Counted from the first letter of the stretch, positions 1 to 8,810 are shown. The stretch: DNA of 64,000 nt from Microlunatus parietis (GCF_013407955.1 NZ_JACCBU010000001.1:4278001-4342000); one strand, 5' to 3'. Notes: generated by a model not told the origin, from the sequence alone. Numbers and translations: made by a program.

Positions 1-517
1 GATCGTGGTCGCCCAGTCGCTCGGGGCCTTCACGGCTCCGCTGCTCTGCACCCGGTTGCCGGTCGAGCGGCTGGCGCTGGTGAACCCGATGATTCCCAGT
101 CCGGGGGAGACCGCCGGCGACTGGTGGGAGCACACCGGGCAGGGACCGGCCAGCGCCGAGGCGGCGGCTCGGGATGGGCGCCCGGCCGGGTTCGAGCTGG
201 TCCGGGACTTCTTCCACGACGTCCCGCCGGAGATCACCGAACAGGCGTTCGCCGATGCCGAGGTGGCCGAGCTGGGCGGTGTCTTCGCCCAGCCCTGGCC
301 GCTGCGGTCCTGGCCGGCGGTGCCGACCCAGGTGATCCAGGGAGCTGACGACCGGTTCTTCCCGCTCGACTTCCAGCGCCGGGTGGTCCGGGACCGCCTC
401 GGCCTTGATCAACTCACGGTGATTCCGGGCGGCCACCTGAACGCCTTGAGCCGTCCCGCCGAACTCGCCGACGCGCTGCTCAGCTGGTCTCCGGCAGGCC
501 CAGCCGCCAAGCCCTGA
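1..517 (+). CDS. alpha/beta hydrolase, C-terminal part
   Basis: The gene runs in from the left edge and its true start is outside the window. The first residues read I-V-V-A-Q-S-L-G-A-F, a nucleophile elbow of the alpha/beta-hydrolase fold with Ser in the A-Q-S-L-G context rather than the usual G-x-S-x-G. Later pieces fit the fold: a strand plus acidic residue in QVIQGADDRFFPLDF (catalytic Asp region) and GGHLNALSRP (catalytic His). About 170 residues are visible, so roughly the second half to two thirds of a 230-280 residue esterase/hydrolase. The substrate cannot be told. It converges on the GH32 gene, whose stop lies inside its last codons (overlap 480-517). Confidence 0.8.
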   Translation, partial: IVVAQSLGAFTAPLLCTRLPVERLALVNPMIPSPGETAGDWWEHTGQGPASAEAAARDGRPAGFELVRDFFHDVPPEITEQAFADAEVAELGGVFAQPWPLRSWPAVPTQVIQGADDRFFPLDFQRRVVRDRLGLDQLTVIPGGHLNALSRPAELADALLSWSPAGPAAKP

Positions 518-1733
518 GGTCGGCGTCGCCGGACTCGACCCGCCAGGCGGTGCCGGCCGTCGAATAGGCACGGACGGTGATCGGCTGGCGGCCGTCGACG
601 AACGCCTCGATCAGGCTGCCGTCGACCAGCACCCGGAGTTCGGTGTCCGTCTCCGCGGTCAGGTCGACCACCGGCGCCGTCGTGGCGAGCGTGAACCGAC
701 CGCGGAACCGGCCGGTGATCTCGAACGCCGACTCGGTGATCTTGGTCCGCGGGTCCAGCTCGGCGCGGCGCAGCCCGGTCAGCTCTGCGGCGGGGCTGCT
801 AACCAGGACCCCGTCGACAACCCTCAGTTCCCGCGGGTACGTCAGCACTCCGGCCCAACCGGCCGCCAGGATGTCCTCGGCCGCCCGCCCGGTCTCCCTC
901 GCCCAACCCCAGAGCAGCGTCCGATCCGGCAGCGCGACCAGCTGCGGCGCGTAGAACGTGGTGCCGGTGTCCAGCCCACCGCCGGACGTTGCCACGAAGC
1001 GCAACCCATCGCCGTCCGGGACAAGATCACCGACCAGATAGGCGACATCGGACGGAGCGTCACGGCCCGCGGTCTGGATCAGCGAGATGATCAACACCCA
1101 GCGGCCGTCGATCAGGGCCAGGTTCGGGCACTCCCAGATGTCGCCAGGCGCGTGCTCGGCTGCGATCGGATCGGCATGATCGACCAGTCGGCCCAGCTCG
1201 GTCCAGTCGTCCAGCCGGTCACAGCCGTAGAGCAGGACGGCCGGCTCACCCCCGGGCTTTCCGGCGCCCTGGATGGCGTACCGGCGGCCGTCGACGGTGA
1301 ACACGAACGGGTCCCGGACATCGGTGAACGCCGGATCCGGCATCCCCATCACGCCATGATCATCCTGGGTCCAGGTGATCATGGTGCGGTCGCTGCGGGC
1401 CAGCGCCACCTGGGCGTTGCCGGCTCGATCATGGACCGCGGTGTAGACAGCGGTCGGCACCCCGTCGTCGTCGACGACGCAACCGGTCCAGCAGCCGACC
1501 TCGGTGATCGTTCCCGGCCGCCGTTCCAGGGCCACCGGGTGTTCGGTCCAGTGCAGCAGGTCGGTCGAGCTGGCGTGCCCCCAGACCACGTCGGCGTGCA
1601 CCGGCGCCGCCGGGTTGTACTGGAAGAACACGTGATACCGCCCGTCGATCCGGCACACCCCGTTCGGGTCGTTGAGCCAGCCGCGCCGCGGCCGGATGTG
1701 CAGGCTGGGGAAGGACGGGTCGGGCTGGTTCAT
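480..1733 (-). CDS. GH32 family beta-fructosidase (sucrose/fructan hydrolase)
   Basis: Predicted 417 residues. It carries the three GH32 signatures in order: WLNDPNG with the nucleophile Asp at about residue 22, RDP at 140-142 for the transition-state Asp, and WECPN with the acid/base Glu at about 201. A C-terminal beta-sandwich region follows (ELRVLVDGSLIEAFVDGR, typical of GH32). There is no signal peptide, so it probably hydrolyses imported sucrose or short fructans in the cytoplasm. The ATG at 1733 is chosen because the conserved WLNDPNG motif normally begins within about 25 residues of the start; the frame stays open far upstream only as a high-GC artefact. The adjacent MFS gene on the same strand could import its substrate, which is inference. 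A dispersed hairpin repeat (1755-1775) lies just upstream. Confidence 0.92.
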   Translation of the reverse strand: MNQPDPSFPSLHIRPRRGWLNDPNGVCRIDGRYHVFFQYNPAAPVHADVVWGHASSTDLLHWTEHPVALERRPGTITEVGCWTGCVVDDDGVPTAVYTAVHDRAGNAQVALARSDRTMITWTQDDHGVMGMPDPAFTDVRDPFVFTVDGRRYAIQGAGKPGGEPAVLLYGCDRLDDWTELGRLVDHADPIAAEHAPGDIWECPNLALIDGRWVLIISLIQTAGRDAPSDVAYLVGDLVPDGDGLRFVATSGGGLDTGTTFYAPQLVALPDRTLLWGWARETGRAAEDILAAGWAGVLTYPRELRVVDGVLVSSPAAELTGLRRAELDPRTKITESAFEITGRFRGRFTLATTAPVVDLTAETDTELRVLVDGSLIEAFVDGRQPITVRAYSTAGTAWRVESGDADLRAWRLGLPETS

Positions 1734-1754
1734 GCCCGGAATTCTCCCAACCGC

Positions 1755-1775
1755 GCCCTGAGCCTGTCGAAGGGC
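1755..1775. repeat. dispersed hairpin repeat, copy 1
   Basis: Stem GCCCT / AGGGC around the loop GAGCCTGTCGA. The loop recurs at 59532-59552, where both stem sides have changed together (GCACT / AGTGC), and in degenerate form at 37746-37760. It sits in the gap between the MFS and GH32 genes. See the separate finding. Confidence 0.7.
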
Positions 1776-1807
1776 CAAGCCAGAGGTGGTCGGCCCGACG
1801 ATCAAGC

Positions 1808-2962
1808 TCAGGGAGCGTTCGGGCGCGGGCGGAGCAAGGCCGGTAGGGCGACGGCGAGGGCGAGCATCGGGATCGCCATCGCGGCCACGGCCACGGTGAT
1901 CGGCAGGCCGACCGACAACCCGGCGATCGCGCCGAACGTGATCAAGGCCGTGCACTCGCCACCGAAGCCGGCCACGGAGGTCACGGTGGCCCGGGCCTCC
2001 CCCGTGATCGCGTGCTGCAGCCGGATCTGGGCGTGCACGGTGACGAACGTCGTCGCGGTCAGCGCGACGGCCAGCCCGGCGAAGCCCGCCGGGTGATCGG
2101 CCAGGGCACCGGCGGCCAGCGCCGCCGCGCCGATGATCAACACCGTGGTCGGGACCAGCCGGCCGGTCGTCGACCAGCGCCCGGCGGCCCAGCTCGCGGC
2201 GGCGGACAGGGCTCCTTGGCCCGCCAGCAGGATCGGGATCAGCTCGGTCGGCACGCCGTGCCCGTCCAGCAGCAGCGGTACGTACTCGTCGAATGCGCCG
2301 AGCCCGAGGCCGACGAGCACGATCAACAGCGCGAACACGGTCCGGTTGCGGCGTGCCTCGAGCAGCCCGCTGCGCAGGGTGCCCAGATAGCCGCGGAATC
2401 CGCCGCCGACCCGGCCGGTCCGCGGCCGCTCGGGCAGGGTCCAGGACAGGACGGCTTCGGCGACGCAGACCGCCGCGCTGACCCAGCCGACCAGCGGGAA
2501 GCCGCCGATGATCAACAGCGGGGTGGCGGCCAGGGTCGCGCCGACGTTCGCGAGCAGCTTCACCGTGCCGGCCGTCCCGATGATCGGCCCGTAGCGGGTC
2601 GCGGCACCGGTCGCGGCGAGTTCGTCGTACACGAGGGCTTCGAAGGTGCCCGACCGGACCGCGCTGGAGGCACCCCAGAGGACGAAGCCGAGCGCGAACA
2701 CCGGGTACGACGGCACGGTCACCCACAGCGCGAAGGCGGCGGCGCGGATCAGGGCGGCGATGATCAACAGGCGACGCCGGGACACCCGGTCGGCCAGCGC
2801 GCCGGACGGGATCTCCAGCGCGAAGGCGACGGCCGACCAGATGATCAACAGCGACGAGATCTGCGCGGCCGACAGCCCGCTGGCCGCGAACAACAACGCA
2901 TAGACCGGGTAGAGCGGGATCGCGTCGCGCAGCGCGGACAGCGCGTAGACCGTCCGGGCCAA
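1808..2962 (-). CDS. MFS transporter, about 12 TM
   Basis: 384 residues, strongly hydrophobic, with a typical MFS cytoplasmic loop after TM2 (GALADRVSRRRLL, the G-x-x-x-D-R-x-x-R-R motif A). The start is TTG at 2962: there is an in-frame stop immediately upstream, so no longer N-terminus is possible, and the protein then begins MARTVYALSALRDAIPLYPVYALLF as family members do. The substrate is not evident; its position directly upstream of the GH32 gene on the same strand (about 75 bp gap containing a hairpin repeat) makes a sugar or a drug both possible. It is divergent from the secreted nucleotidase gene. Confidence 0.88.
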   Translation of the reverse strand: MARTVYALSALRDAIPLYPVYALLFAASGLSAAQISSLLIIWSAVAFALEIPSGALADRVSRRRLLIIAALIRAAAFALWVTVPSYPVFALGFVLWGASSAVRSGTFEALVYDELAATGAATRYGPIIGTAGTVKLLANVGATLAATPLLIIGGFPLVGWVSAAVCVAEAVLSWTLPERPRTGRVGGGFRGYLGTLRSGLLEARRNRTVFALLIVLVGLGLGAFDEYVPLLLDGHGVPTELIPILLAGQGALSAAASWAAGRWSTTGRLVPTTVLIIGAAALAAGALADHPAGFAGLAVALTATTFVTVHAQIRLQHAITGEARATVTSVAGFGGECTALITFGAIAGLSVGLPITVAVAAMAIPMLALAVALPALLRPRPNAP

Positions 2963-3124
2963 GGTTCATCGGTGTGGCAACATGCCACGACCGTAGCTGC
3001 CGTGCGGGCCGTGGTCCAGCCGAATTCCGCATCCCGTCACGGGCCGTTCACCCGGGGCCCGTACTCAAGAGGATCGTGTACGAGCTCAGCAGGATTCTGC
3101 GTTCCGGAGCGGGGCGGCGCGGGC

Positions 3125-3130
3125 TAGCGT
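3125..3130 (+). promoter_or_regulatory. -10 box TAGCGT, leaderless start
   Basis: TAGCGT lies exactly 7 nt before the GTG at 3138 and there is no Shine-Dalgarno sequence. This favours a leaderless transcript and the GTG at 3138 over the in-frame GTG at 3129. Confidence 0.5.
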
Positions 3131-3137
3131 GCCGCTC

Positions 3138-5351
3138 GTGAAGGCATCGACGAAGACCTTGATCGCGGTGCTGGCCGCCGCCCTGTTGGTGTTGATCCCA
3201 CTGCCGGCGCAGGCCGAAGACGAGCCGATCACCGTCCAGGTGCTCGGCATCACCGACCTGCACGGCTATCTGGATCCGGCGCACAACCAGCGGGTGACCG
3301 GGCCGACCGGGGCGATCGACGTGGGCGGCGCCGCGTACCTGAAGGCGCACCTTGATCGACTTCGGGCGGATCAGCCGAACTCGTTCCTGATCGGCTCCGG
3401 TGATCAGTTCAGCGGCTGGCCGGACTACACCCAGGCCTTCGCCAACGAGCCGACGATCGAGGTGCTGAACGCGCTCGGGATGGACTTCGACGTCGCCGGC
3501 AACCACGAGTTCGACCGCGAGTTCCCGTTCCTGAAGCGGATGATGTCGGGCGAATGCTACGGCAAGCCGGGCTTCGACAGTTGTTTCCCTGATTCCACCG
3601 GGCAGCCGTTCGCCGGTGCCGACTACGGCTATCACTCGGCCAACATCATCGACCCGAAGACGAACCGCAGCGCGCTGCCGCCGTACTGGATCAGCGAGGT
3701 CCGCGGCCCCGGCGGCAAGATCATTCCGATCGGCTTCATCGGCGTGACCCTGCCCGGCACGCCGGAGGAGTCGCTGTCCATCGGGGGCAGCGGCTTCGAG
3801 TTCGAGGACCTGGTCACCGGCGCGAACCGGGCCGCCGAACAGCTGCAGGCCAAGGGCGTCGAGACGATCGTCGTCTCCGCCCACGACGGCGGCCAGCACA
3901 GCGGCCTCTACAACGAGTGCGAGAACCCGAACGGCTCGCTGTTCGACGCGGCCCGGAAGATGTCGCCCGCGATCGACGCGATCTTCGGCGGCCACTGGCA
4001 CACCCAGTTCAACTGCATGATCCCCGATCCCAACGGCGACCCGCGGCCGGTGATCGAGGCCGGCGACAACGCCAAGCTGATCGGGGAGGTGCAACTGTCG
4101 ATCGACCCGGCGACCGGTGACGTGATCCGGGACGCCACCAGGGCGACCAACCATCCGGTGACCAAGGACGTCACGCCGGATCCCAAGATCACCAAGATCG
4201 TCGACTACTGGCTGGCCAAGTGGCGGGCCCGGCAGGACGAGCCGCTGAGCAGCATCACGCGTGATCTTGAGTTCTCCACCACCCAGGAGAGCCGGATCAT
4301 GAATCTGGCCGCGGATCTCTACCTGGCCGAGGCGAAGCACCGGCGGCACGGCAACGCCGACCTGGCGCTGGTGCCGCCGGACATCGGGGTCGACGTGGTG
4401 CCGCAGGGCCTGGCCTACGCACCGGGCACCTCGCCGGCGGACGCGCCCGGGCGGGTGCTCTACGGCGAGGCCTGGCCGGTGGTCGGCATCTCCCCGATCA
4501 CCACCGTCAGCCTGACCGGCGCCGAACTCGATCAAGTGCTGGAGGAGCAGTGGCTGCCGCCGGCCTACGGCTGCAGCCGGTCGACCGCGCTCGCGGTGTC
4601 CGGCAACGTCTCGTACAGCTATGACGAGGGCAAGCCGCCCGGCCAGCGGATCGACCCGGCGAACGTACTGATCAACGGGCAGCCGCTGCGCGAGCTGCGG
4701 ACCTATCGGGTGGCGACCACCGCGGTCCTCCTGCTGCACGGTCGGCAGTACGGCTACCCGACCGTCGAGGAGCAGCACGAGGACATGGTGCGCGCGCCGC
4801 GGATGGGCCAGGAGGTGCTCCTGAACTACCTGCGGGCCCACGCCCGGGTCAGTGATCCCGGGCTGGGCCGGGTGACCAAGGTGCCCGGGACTCCGCCTCC
4901 GGTCGACGGCCCGTTCGGTCCGCTGGAATTCCTTCCCCAGAAGGAGATCAAGGCCACCGCCACCAGCCAGGGCAACGCCGCGCACGGCCCGGCCTCGGCG
5001 ATCGACGGCAAGTGCTCCACCATGTGGCACTCGGCCTGGGCCCCGCACGCCCCGCTGCCGCAGTCGATCACTCTTGATCTTGGTCAGTCCCGAGCGATCG
5101 AGGCCCTGGTCTACACACCCCGCCAGGACGCCGCCGTGCCGAACGGCCGGATCTCGGAGTACCGGATCGAGGGCAGTGCCGACGGCCAGGCCTTCACCAC
5201 GATCACTACGGGCACCTGGGACGGCACCATCGACGCCAAGATCGCCCGGTTCCCGGCCGGCACCCAGGCCCGCTACGTCCGCCTGGTCGGCGTGGCCGGC
5301 GGCGCCGACTACGCCGCCGCCAGCGAACTCAACATCGCCCTCACCCCCTGA
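3138..5351 (+). CDS. secreted 5'-nucleotidase / UDP-sugar hydrolase with F5/8 type C domain
   Basis: 737 residues. Residues 1-26 form a Sec signal peptide ending AQA. The metallophosphoesterase core shows the dinuclear-metal motifs in order: DLH at about 40-42, SGDQFSG, GNHEFD (Asn-His near 122-123) and GGHWH (His near 286 and 288). The 5'-nucleotidase C-terminal substrate-binding domain follows. From about residue 600 to the end there is a discoidin/F5/8-type-C carbohydrate-binding module (DGKCSTMWHSAW, ITLDLGQ, ARYVRLVGV). The enzyme should release nucleosides and phosphate from extracellular nucleotides while attached to cell-surface or environmental glycans. The start at 3138 is preferred from the -10 spacing; 3129 is the alternative. 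Confidence 0.93.
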   Translation: MKASTKTLIAVLAAALLVLIPLPAQAEDEPITVQVLGITDLHGYLDPAHNQRVTGPTGAIDVGGAAYLKAHLDRLRADQPNSFLIGSGDQFSGWPDYTQAFANEPTIEVLNALGMDFDVAGNHEFDREFPFLKRMMSGECYGKPGFDSCFPDSTGQPFAGADYGYHSANIIDPKTNRSALPPYWISEVRGPGGKIIPIGFIGVTLPGTPEESLSIGGSGFEFEDLVTGANRAAEQLQAKGVETIVVSAHDGGQHSGLYNECENPNGSLFDAARKMSPAIDAIFGGHWHTQFNCMIPDPNGDPRPVIEAGDNAKLIGEVQLSIDPATGDVIRDATRATNHPVTKDVTPDPKITKIVDYWLAKWRARQDEPLSSITRDLEFSTTQESRIMNLAADLYLAEAKHRRHGNADLALVPPDIGVDVVPQGLAYAPGTSPADAPGRVLYGEAWPVVGISPITTVSLTGAELDQVLEEQWLPPAYGCSRSTALAVSGNVSYSYDEGKPPGQRIDPANVLINGQPLRELRTYRVATTAVLLLHGRQYGYPTVEEQHEDMVRAPRMGQEVLLNYLRAHARVSDPGLGRVTKVPGTPPPVDGPFGPLEFLPQKEIKATATSQGNAAHGPASAIDGKCSTMWHSAWAPHAPLPQSITLDLGQSRAIEALVYTPRQDAAVPNGRISEYRIEGSADGQAFTTITTGTWDGTIDAKIARFPAGTQARYVRLVGVAGGADYAAASELNIALTP

Positions 5352-5681
5352 CCAACCCGCCGACCGGTCACCAAAGCAGCGGTTTGGGCGGCGTGTCGCT
5401 GCAGAACTGACCGGTCGGCGAGGGTAGGCCGGTGCGGGGCGACCGCCGAGGGTCGGGTCGGTCCGTCGCGAGGCTGGGGGTTGGCGAGGCCCTGCTCACG
5501 GCGCGCTCCTCGGTGCGGGATCCGGGCCGACCGCACCACCTTCCGCCGGACCGCCACTGCGAAGGGACGTACCGGTGCCCTGGACCTGCCGGGCCGGACC
5601 TGGCGAGACCGTCCGGCCATCGATCGCGTCGAGGGGATCTACCTGGCGGCGAATCGGGGCCTGACGGCTTCGGGCGGGTCG
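5352..5681. other. intergenic region with long inverted repeat
   Basis: About 330 bp between the nucleotidase stop and the decayed tail of the DoxX frame. It holds the inverted repeat described at 5358-5420. I see no convincing gene in the rest; the short frames that cross it are ordinary high-GC shadows. Confidence 0.6.
5358..5420. repeat. 13-bp perfect inverted repeat, each arm holding GACCGGTC
   Basis: Arms CGCCGACCGGTCA (5358-5370) and TGACCGGTCGGCG (5408-5420) are exact complements, separated by 37 bases. Each arm also contains the self-complementary octamer GACCGGTC. It may be a terminator stem for the nucleotidase mRNA or a pair of protein sites; no T-tract follows. Confidence 0.6.
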
Positions 5682-5753
5682 CTACTCGCGGATCCAGCCG
5701 AGCTCGACGGCTCGCGTGCGCATCGACGCGTCGATGGCGGGCAGGGTGAGGAA
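5682..5753 (-). pseudogene. detached C-terminal tail of the DoxX-like gene
   Basis: Twenty-three sense codons in the same frame as the DoxX-like gene, beyond its TAG, ending at TAG 5682-5684. They complete a hydrophobic segment and add an amphipathic basic tail (AIDASMRTRAVELGWIRE). Together with the upstream frame this would give about 202 residues. Confidence 0.55.
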
Positions 5754-6290
5754 CTAGACGGCGTACAGGAGGACGACGAGGCCCAACGTCACCAGCCAGG
5801 CGCGATGATCACTGCTGTGGGTACGGGGTCCGGCCGACCGCCCGACGAGCCGGCGGTCGGCCGGACGCAACGCCCACGACACGATCGCCAGCAGGGCGAA
5901 GATCAGCGGAACTCCCCAGAGATCGAACCCGCCGCCGAGGACCAGGTGCGACACGACGGCACCGGACCACAGGAAGAATGCCCCGACGTACGCCCACTCC
6001 TTGATCAACGGCAGCCCGGGTACCATGATCACGACCGCGGCGCCGGCCTGCCAGACGCCGAGAACGTACGCCAGATAGTCGGGGTAGCCCAGGTGCCGCA
6101 GCTGCGCCTCGATCCAGTCGATCGTCAGCAGGTTCCACACCGCCCCGGAGGCCAGTTCGTACCCGATCGCCAACGTGGCGGCCCAGAAGAGCAGGGTACG
6201 GACGCAGTGCCGGATCCCGCCGGTCCGCAGGTTGGCGGCGGACGTGTCGGCGGCCGCCGCCGAGAGGGCACGGGTTGAAGAGGGGGACAA
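5754..6290 (-). CDS. DoxX-like membrane protein, cut short by an in-frame TAG
   Basis: 178 residues with four to five membrane segments and the DoxX-like pattern HLGYPDYLAYVLGVWQ...KEWAYVGAFFLWSGAVVSHL. DoxX-like proteins are small integral membrane proteins with poorly defined, often redox-related roles. The start is TTG at 6290 because AGGAG lies 5 nt before it. The reading frame stops at TAG 5754-5756 in the middle of the last hydrophobic segment (LVVLLYAV), and then continues in frame for 23 further codons (FLTLPAIDASMRTRAVELGW...) to a second TAG at 5682-5684. The extension reads like genuine coding sequence, so this looks like a recent nonsense mutation near the C-terminus; the core of the protein is intact. 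Confidence 0.8.
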   Translation of the reverse strand: MSPSSTRALSAAAADTSAANLRTGGIRHCVRTLLFWAATLAIGYELASGAVWNLLTIDWIEAQLRHLGYPDYLAYVLGVWQAGAAVVIMVPGLPLIKEWAYVGAFFLWSGAVVSHLVLGGGFDLWGVPLIFALLAIVSWALRPADRRLVGRSAGPRTHSSDHRAWLVTLGLVVLLYAV

Positions 6291-6492
6291 CTCGACTCCT
6301 TGATCGTTTCGGGTACGGGACGGGTCCGCCTGATCGGGCGGTGATCACGGCCGAGGTCGCCGCAGCGAAGGGCTCGGCCCGAACCGACCCGCATGATCGT
6401 GGCCATCCACCCCCGTGCGCACCGCGTCTCCTGCCCTGCCGTCATTTCTCTGACGGCTCCACTGCCGACTCTGTCAGGTGACGTGATGCAGT

Positions 6493-7413
6493 TCACATCT
6501 CTGGCGTCGGCCCGGGCGACGCGCTGGCAGCCCGGTAGCCGGAGGGGGACTGGCCGTGGCGGCGGGCGAACTGGCGGCTGAAGTAGTGCGGCGCGTCGAA
6601 GCCGACGGCGCGGGAGATCTGGGCGATCGAGAGGTCGGTCGCGGCGAGCAACTCGGCGGCGCGCTGCAGCCGCAGCCCGAGCACGACGTTCATGATCGAA
6701 TCGCCGACCTGCTCCTTGAACAGGTGGGCCAGCCGGGAGACCGAGACCTGGGCCATCCCGGCCAGCTGGGTCAACGTGTGCGCCTTCGCGGGATCGGTGG
6801 TGATCGCGTCGAGCACCAGCTGGACCCGGGAGTCGAGCTGCCGGGTGCCCTGGCGCAGGCTGCTGATCGCGACCAGCAGCACCTCCTCGATGCCGTTCAA
6901 CGCGAGTTGGGTGGCCAGAGTTTGATCAAGCAGATGCAGGTAGGTGTCGCCGGTCGGTGACAGGCCGGCCCGCTGCGCGTCCAGGTGCAGCCGGGTGAAG
7001 GCGGACAGCACCCGGTCGGTCTCCGACGGCCGCTGCAGCCGGACGTGATGGACCCCGGGCAGGGCCTCCGGCAGCGCGAACCAGGAGTGCCAGTCCCGGC
7101 GGGGCTGGAAATGCGCCCACCAGTTGTCCCAGTGCGCGCCGACGGTCGCGTAGTCGTGCTCGGTGCCCGGCCGGACCAGCGCCAGGTCGCCGTGCCGGAG
7201 CGCGACCGTGTTGTCGCCGACCCGGAACCGGCCCGCGCCGGCGACGGTGTAGACGAGGTACCAGCTGCCGACGCCGTCCGGCCGGACCACCCGGTAGTCC
7301 GGCCCGCTGTGGAAGTGCCCGGTCACCAGCCGGCTCGGCGGCGGGGTCTCGCTGTAGAGCTCGATCAGCAGCTGCGTAGCAAGATCGTGCTCGATCTCAG
7401 CAGCCTCGTTCAT
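6493..7413 (-). CDS. AraC-family transcriptional regulator
   Basis: 306 residues. An N-terminal cupin-type sugar-sensing domain (GAGRFRVGDNTVALRHGDLALVRPGTEHDY) is followed by two C-terminal helix-turn-helix motifs (LAGMAQVSVSRLAHLFKEQVG and ISRAVGFDAPHYFSRQFARRHGQSPSGYR), the AraC/XylS DNA-binding domain at about 205-300. The ATG at 7413 is chosen because AGGGGG lies 6 nt upstream; the ATG at 7419 touches that sequence. It is divergent from the GH36 operon with a 65-bp shared control region holding direct repeats CTAGTG, so it most likely controls that operon in response to its sugar. Confidence 0.92.
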   Translation of the reverse strand: MNEAAEIEHDLATQLLIELYSETPPPSRLVTGHFHSGPDYRVVRPDGVGSWYLVYTVAGAGRFRVGDNTVALRHGDLALVRPGTEHDYATVGAHWDNWWAHFQPRRDWHSWFALPEALPGVHHVRLQRPSETDRVLSAFTRLHLDAQRAGLSPTGDTYLHLLDQTLATQLALNGIEEVLLVAISSLRQGTRQLDSRVQLVLDAITTDPAKAHTLTQLAGMAQVSVSRLAHLFKEQVGDSIMNVVLGLRLQRAAELLAATDLSIAQISRAVGFDAPHYFSRQFARRHGQSPSGYRAASASPGPTPEM

Positions 7414-7435
7414 GGTCATCCCCCTGGATCTCACC

Positions 7436-7462
7436 CTAGTGTCGAGCAACATCCTGCTAGTG
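7436..7462. promoter_or_regulatory. candidate AraC operator, CTAGTG direct repeats 21 bp apart
   Basis: CTAGTG at 7436-7441 and again at 7457-7462, a period of 21 bp (two helical turns), in the divergent gap between the AraC gene and the GH36 operon. Same-orientation half-sites at this spacing are the usual arrangement for AraC-family proteins. Assignment is inference. Confidence 0.5.
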
Positions 7463-7478
7463 GAAGGTCCTTTCGTCC

Positions 7479-8810
7479 ATGCCCTTCGAACCGGTCGCCG
7501 AGATCTCCTGCGATCCCCGTACCGTGCAGATCTTCGAGCACGGCTGGCAGTCCTGGAGCCCGAGCGGCTGGTACCGGCCGGGCGAACAGCCGCCCCGGCC
7601 GACGGCGCCGAACCACCTCGTGATGGCGTACCGGCCGGAGGTGAACCGCCCGGTCGAGCCGCTGCCGCTGGGTTGGTTCCAGGGCGAGGGTCTACTGGCG
7701 GTCGCGTACGACGATCAGGTGGCGGTCTTCGCTGCGCCGACGCCGGACCGGGTGCCGACGCTGCGCTGCGAGGTGCGGGCGGGCTCCGTGGTGATCACCG
7801 CGGACGGTGACGTGGAGCACCGGACGAAGGCGTACCGGGATCCCGACCAGGCGCTGGCCGACTGGGCCGCTGAGTTCGCAGTTCGGCACGGCACCGTCGA
7901 CCCGCAGGTCTTCGGCCCAGGCTGGTGCAGCTGGTACGCCTACTGGGGCAAGGTCACCGAGCGGGACGTGATGACCGACGTCCGGGCCATCGATGATCAT
8001 GACCTGAGCGTCGACCTGATCTTGCTCGACGAGGGCTACCAGTCCGAGATCGGTGACTGGCTGACCACCCGGGACGACTTCGGTTCCACGGTACGGCTCG
8101 CGCACGACATCCGGTCGTCGGGCCGGCGGGCCGGCATCTGGGTGGCGCCGTTCCTGGTCGGCGCGAAGAGCGAGATCGCCCGGCGGCATCCGGAGTGGCT
8201 GGTCGGCGGCGCGACGGCCGGGCACAACTGGAAACAACAGCAGTTGATCTTGGATGTGACCCATCCGGGCGCGGCCGCGCACCTGACCGACGTGTTCACC
8301 GAGCTGTGCCGGCAGGGCTACGACCACTTCAAGCTCGACTTCGTCTACGCCGGGGCGATCGAGGGCCGCCGCCATGATCAGGTCGACGGCATCGAGGCGT
8401 ACCGGCTCGGCATGTCCTTGATCAGGAACGCGGTCGGGGAGAACCGGATCCTGCACGGCTGCGGCGCCCCGATCCTGCCCAGCATCGGCCTGGTCGACCT
8501 GATGCGGGTGTCGCCGGACACGGACCCGCTGGTCGAGCCGCCGAGCGGCGACATCAGCCAGCCCGGCCAGCACGGCGCCCGGGTGACCTCGCAGGCCCGG
8601 GACTTCCTGCACGGCCGGTTCTGGGCCAACGACCCGGACTGCCTGATCGTCCGCCCGGGAGTTCAAGATCGCGAGGCGTGGGCCGACCACATCGAACGCT
8701 CGCCCGGTCTGCGGCTGGCCAGCGACCCGATCGCCGCCCTGGACGACTGGGGCCTGGCCCGCACCAGGGAACTGTTGATCGCCAGCTCATCGGACCCGGT
8801 CGATGCTTAG
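7479..8810 (+). CDS. GH36/clan-D alpha-galactosidase-like glycosidase
   Basis: 443 residues. The (beta/alpha)8 core shows GWCSWYAYWGKVTE, the nucleophile motif FKLDFVY (Asp about 287) and a second acidic motif MRVSPDTDP (acid/base Asp about 347), as in GH36 and GH27. At 443 residues it is much shorter than the 700-plus residues of classic GH36 enzymes, and it has only a small N-terminal beta region (QIFEHGWQSWSPSGWY). No signal peptide is seen, so it acts on imported alpha-galactosides or related alpha-glycosides. First gene of the operon with two permeases and a binding protein; its stop overlaps the next start by 8 bp. GGAAGG precedes the ATG by about 11 nt. Confidence 0.88.
   Translation: MPFEPVAEISCDPRTVQIFEHGWQSWSPSGWYRPGEQPPRPTAPNHLVMAYRPEVNRPVEPLPLGWFQGEGLLAVAYDDQVAVFAAPTPDRVPTLRCEVRAGSVVITADGDVEHRTKAYRDPDQALADWAAEFAVRHGTVDPQVFGPGWCSWYAYWGKVTERDVMTDVRAIDDHDLSVDLILLDEGYQSEIGDWLTTRDDFGSTVRLAHDIRSSGRRAGIWVAPFLVGAKSEIARRHPEWLVGGATAGHNWKQQQLILDVTHPGAAAHLTDVFTELCRQGYDHFKLDFVYAGAIEGRRHDQVDGIEAYRLGMSLIRNAVGENRILHGCGAPILPSIGLVDLMRVSPDTDPLVEPPSGDISQPGQHGARVTSQARDFLHGRFWANDPDCLIVRPGVQDREAWADHIERSPGLRLASDPIAALDDWGLARTRELLIASSSDPVDA

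Noticed and set aside
1734..3032. N-terminal extension of the GH32 frame (about 430 further residues)
   Set aside because: Arg/Ala/Pro-rich shadow sequence on the same strand as the MFS gene in another frame; conserved GH32 start is at 1733.
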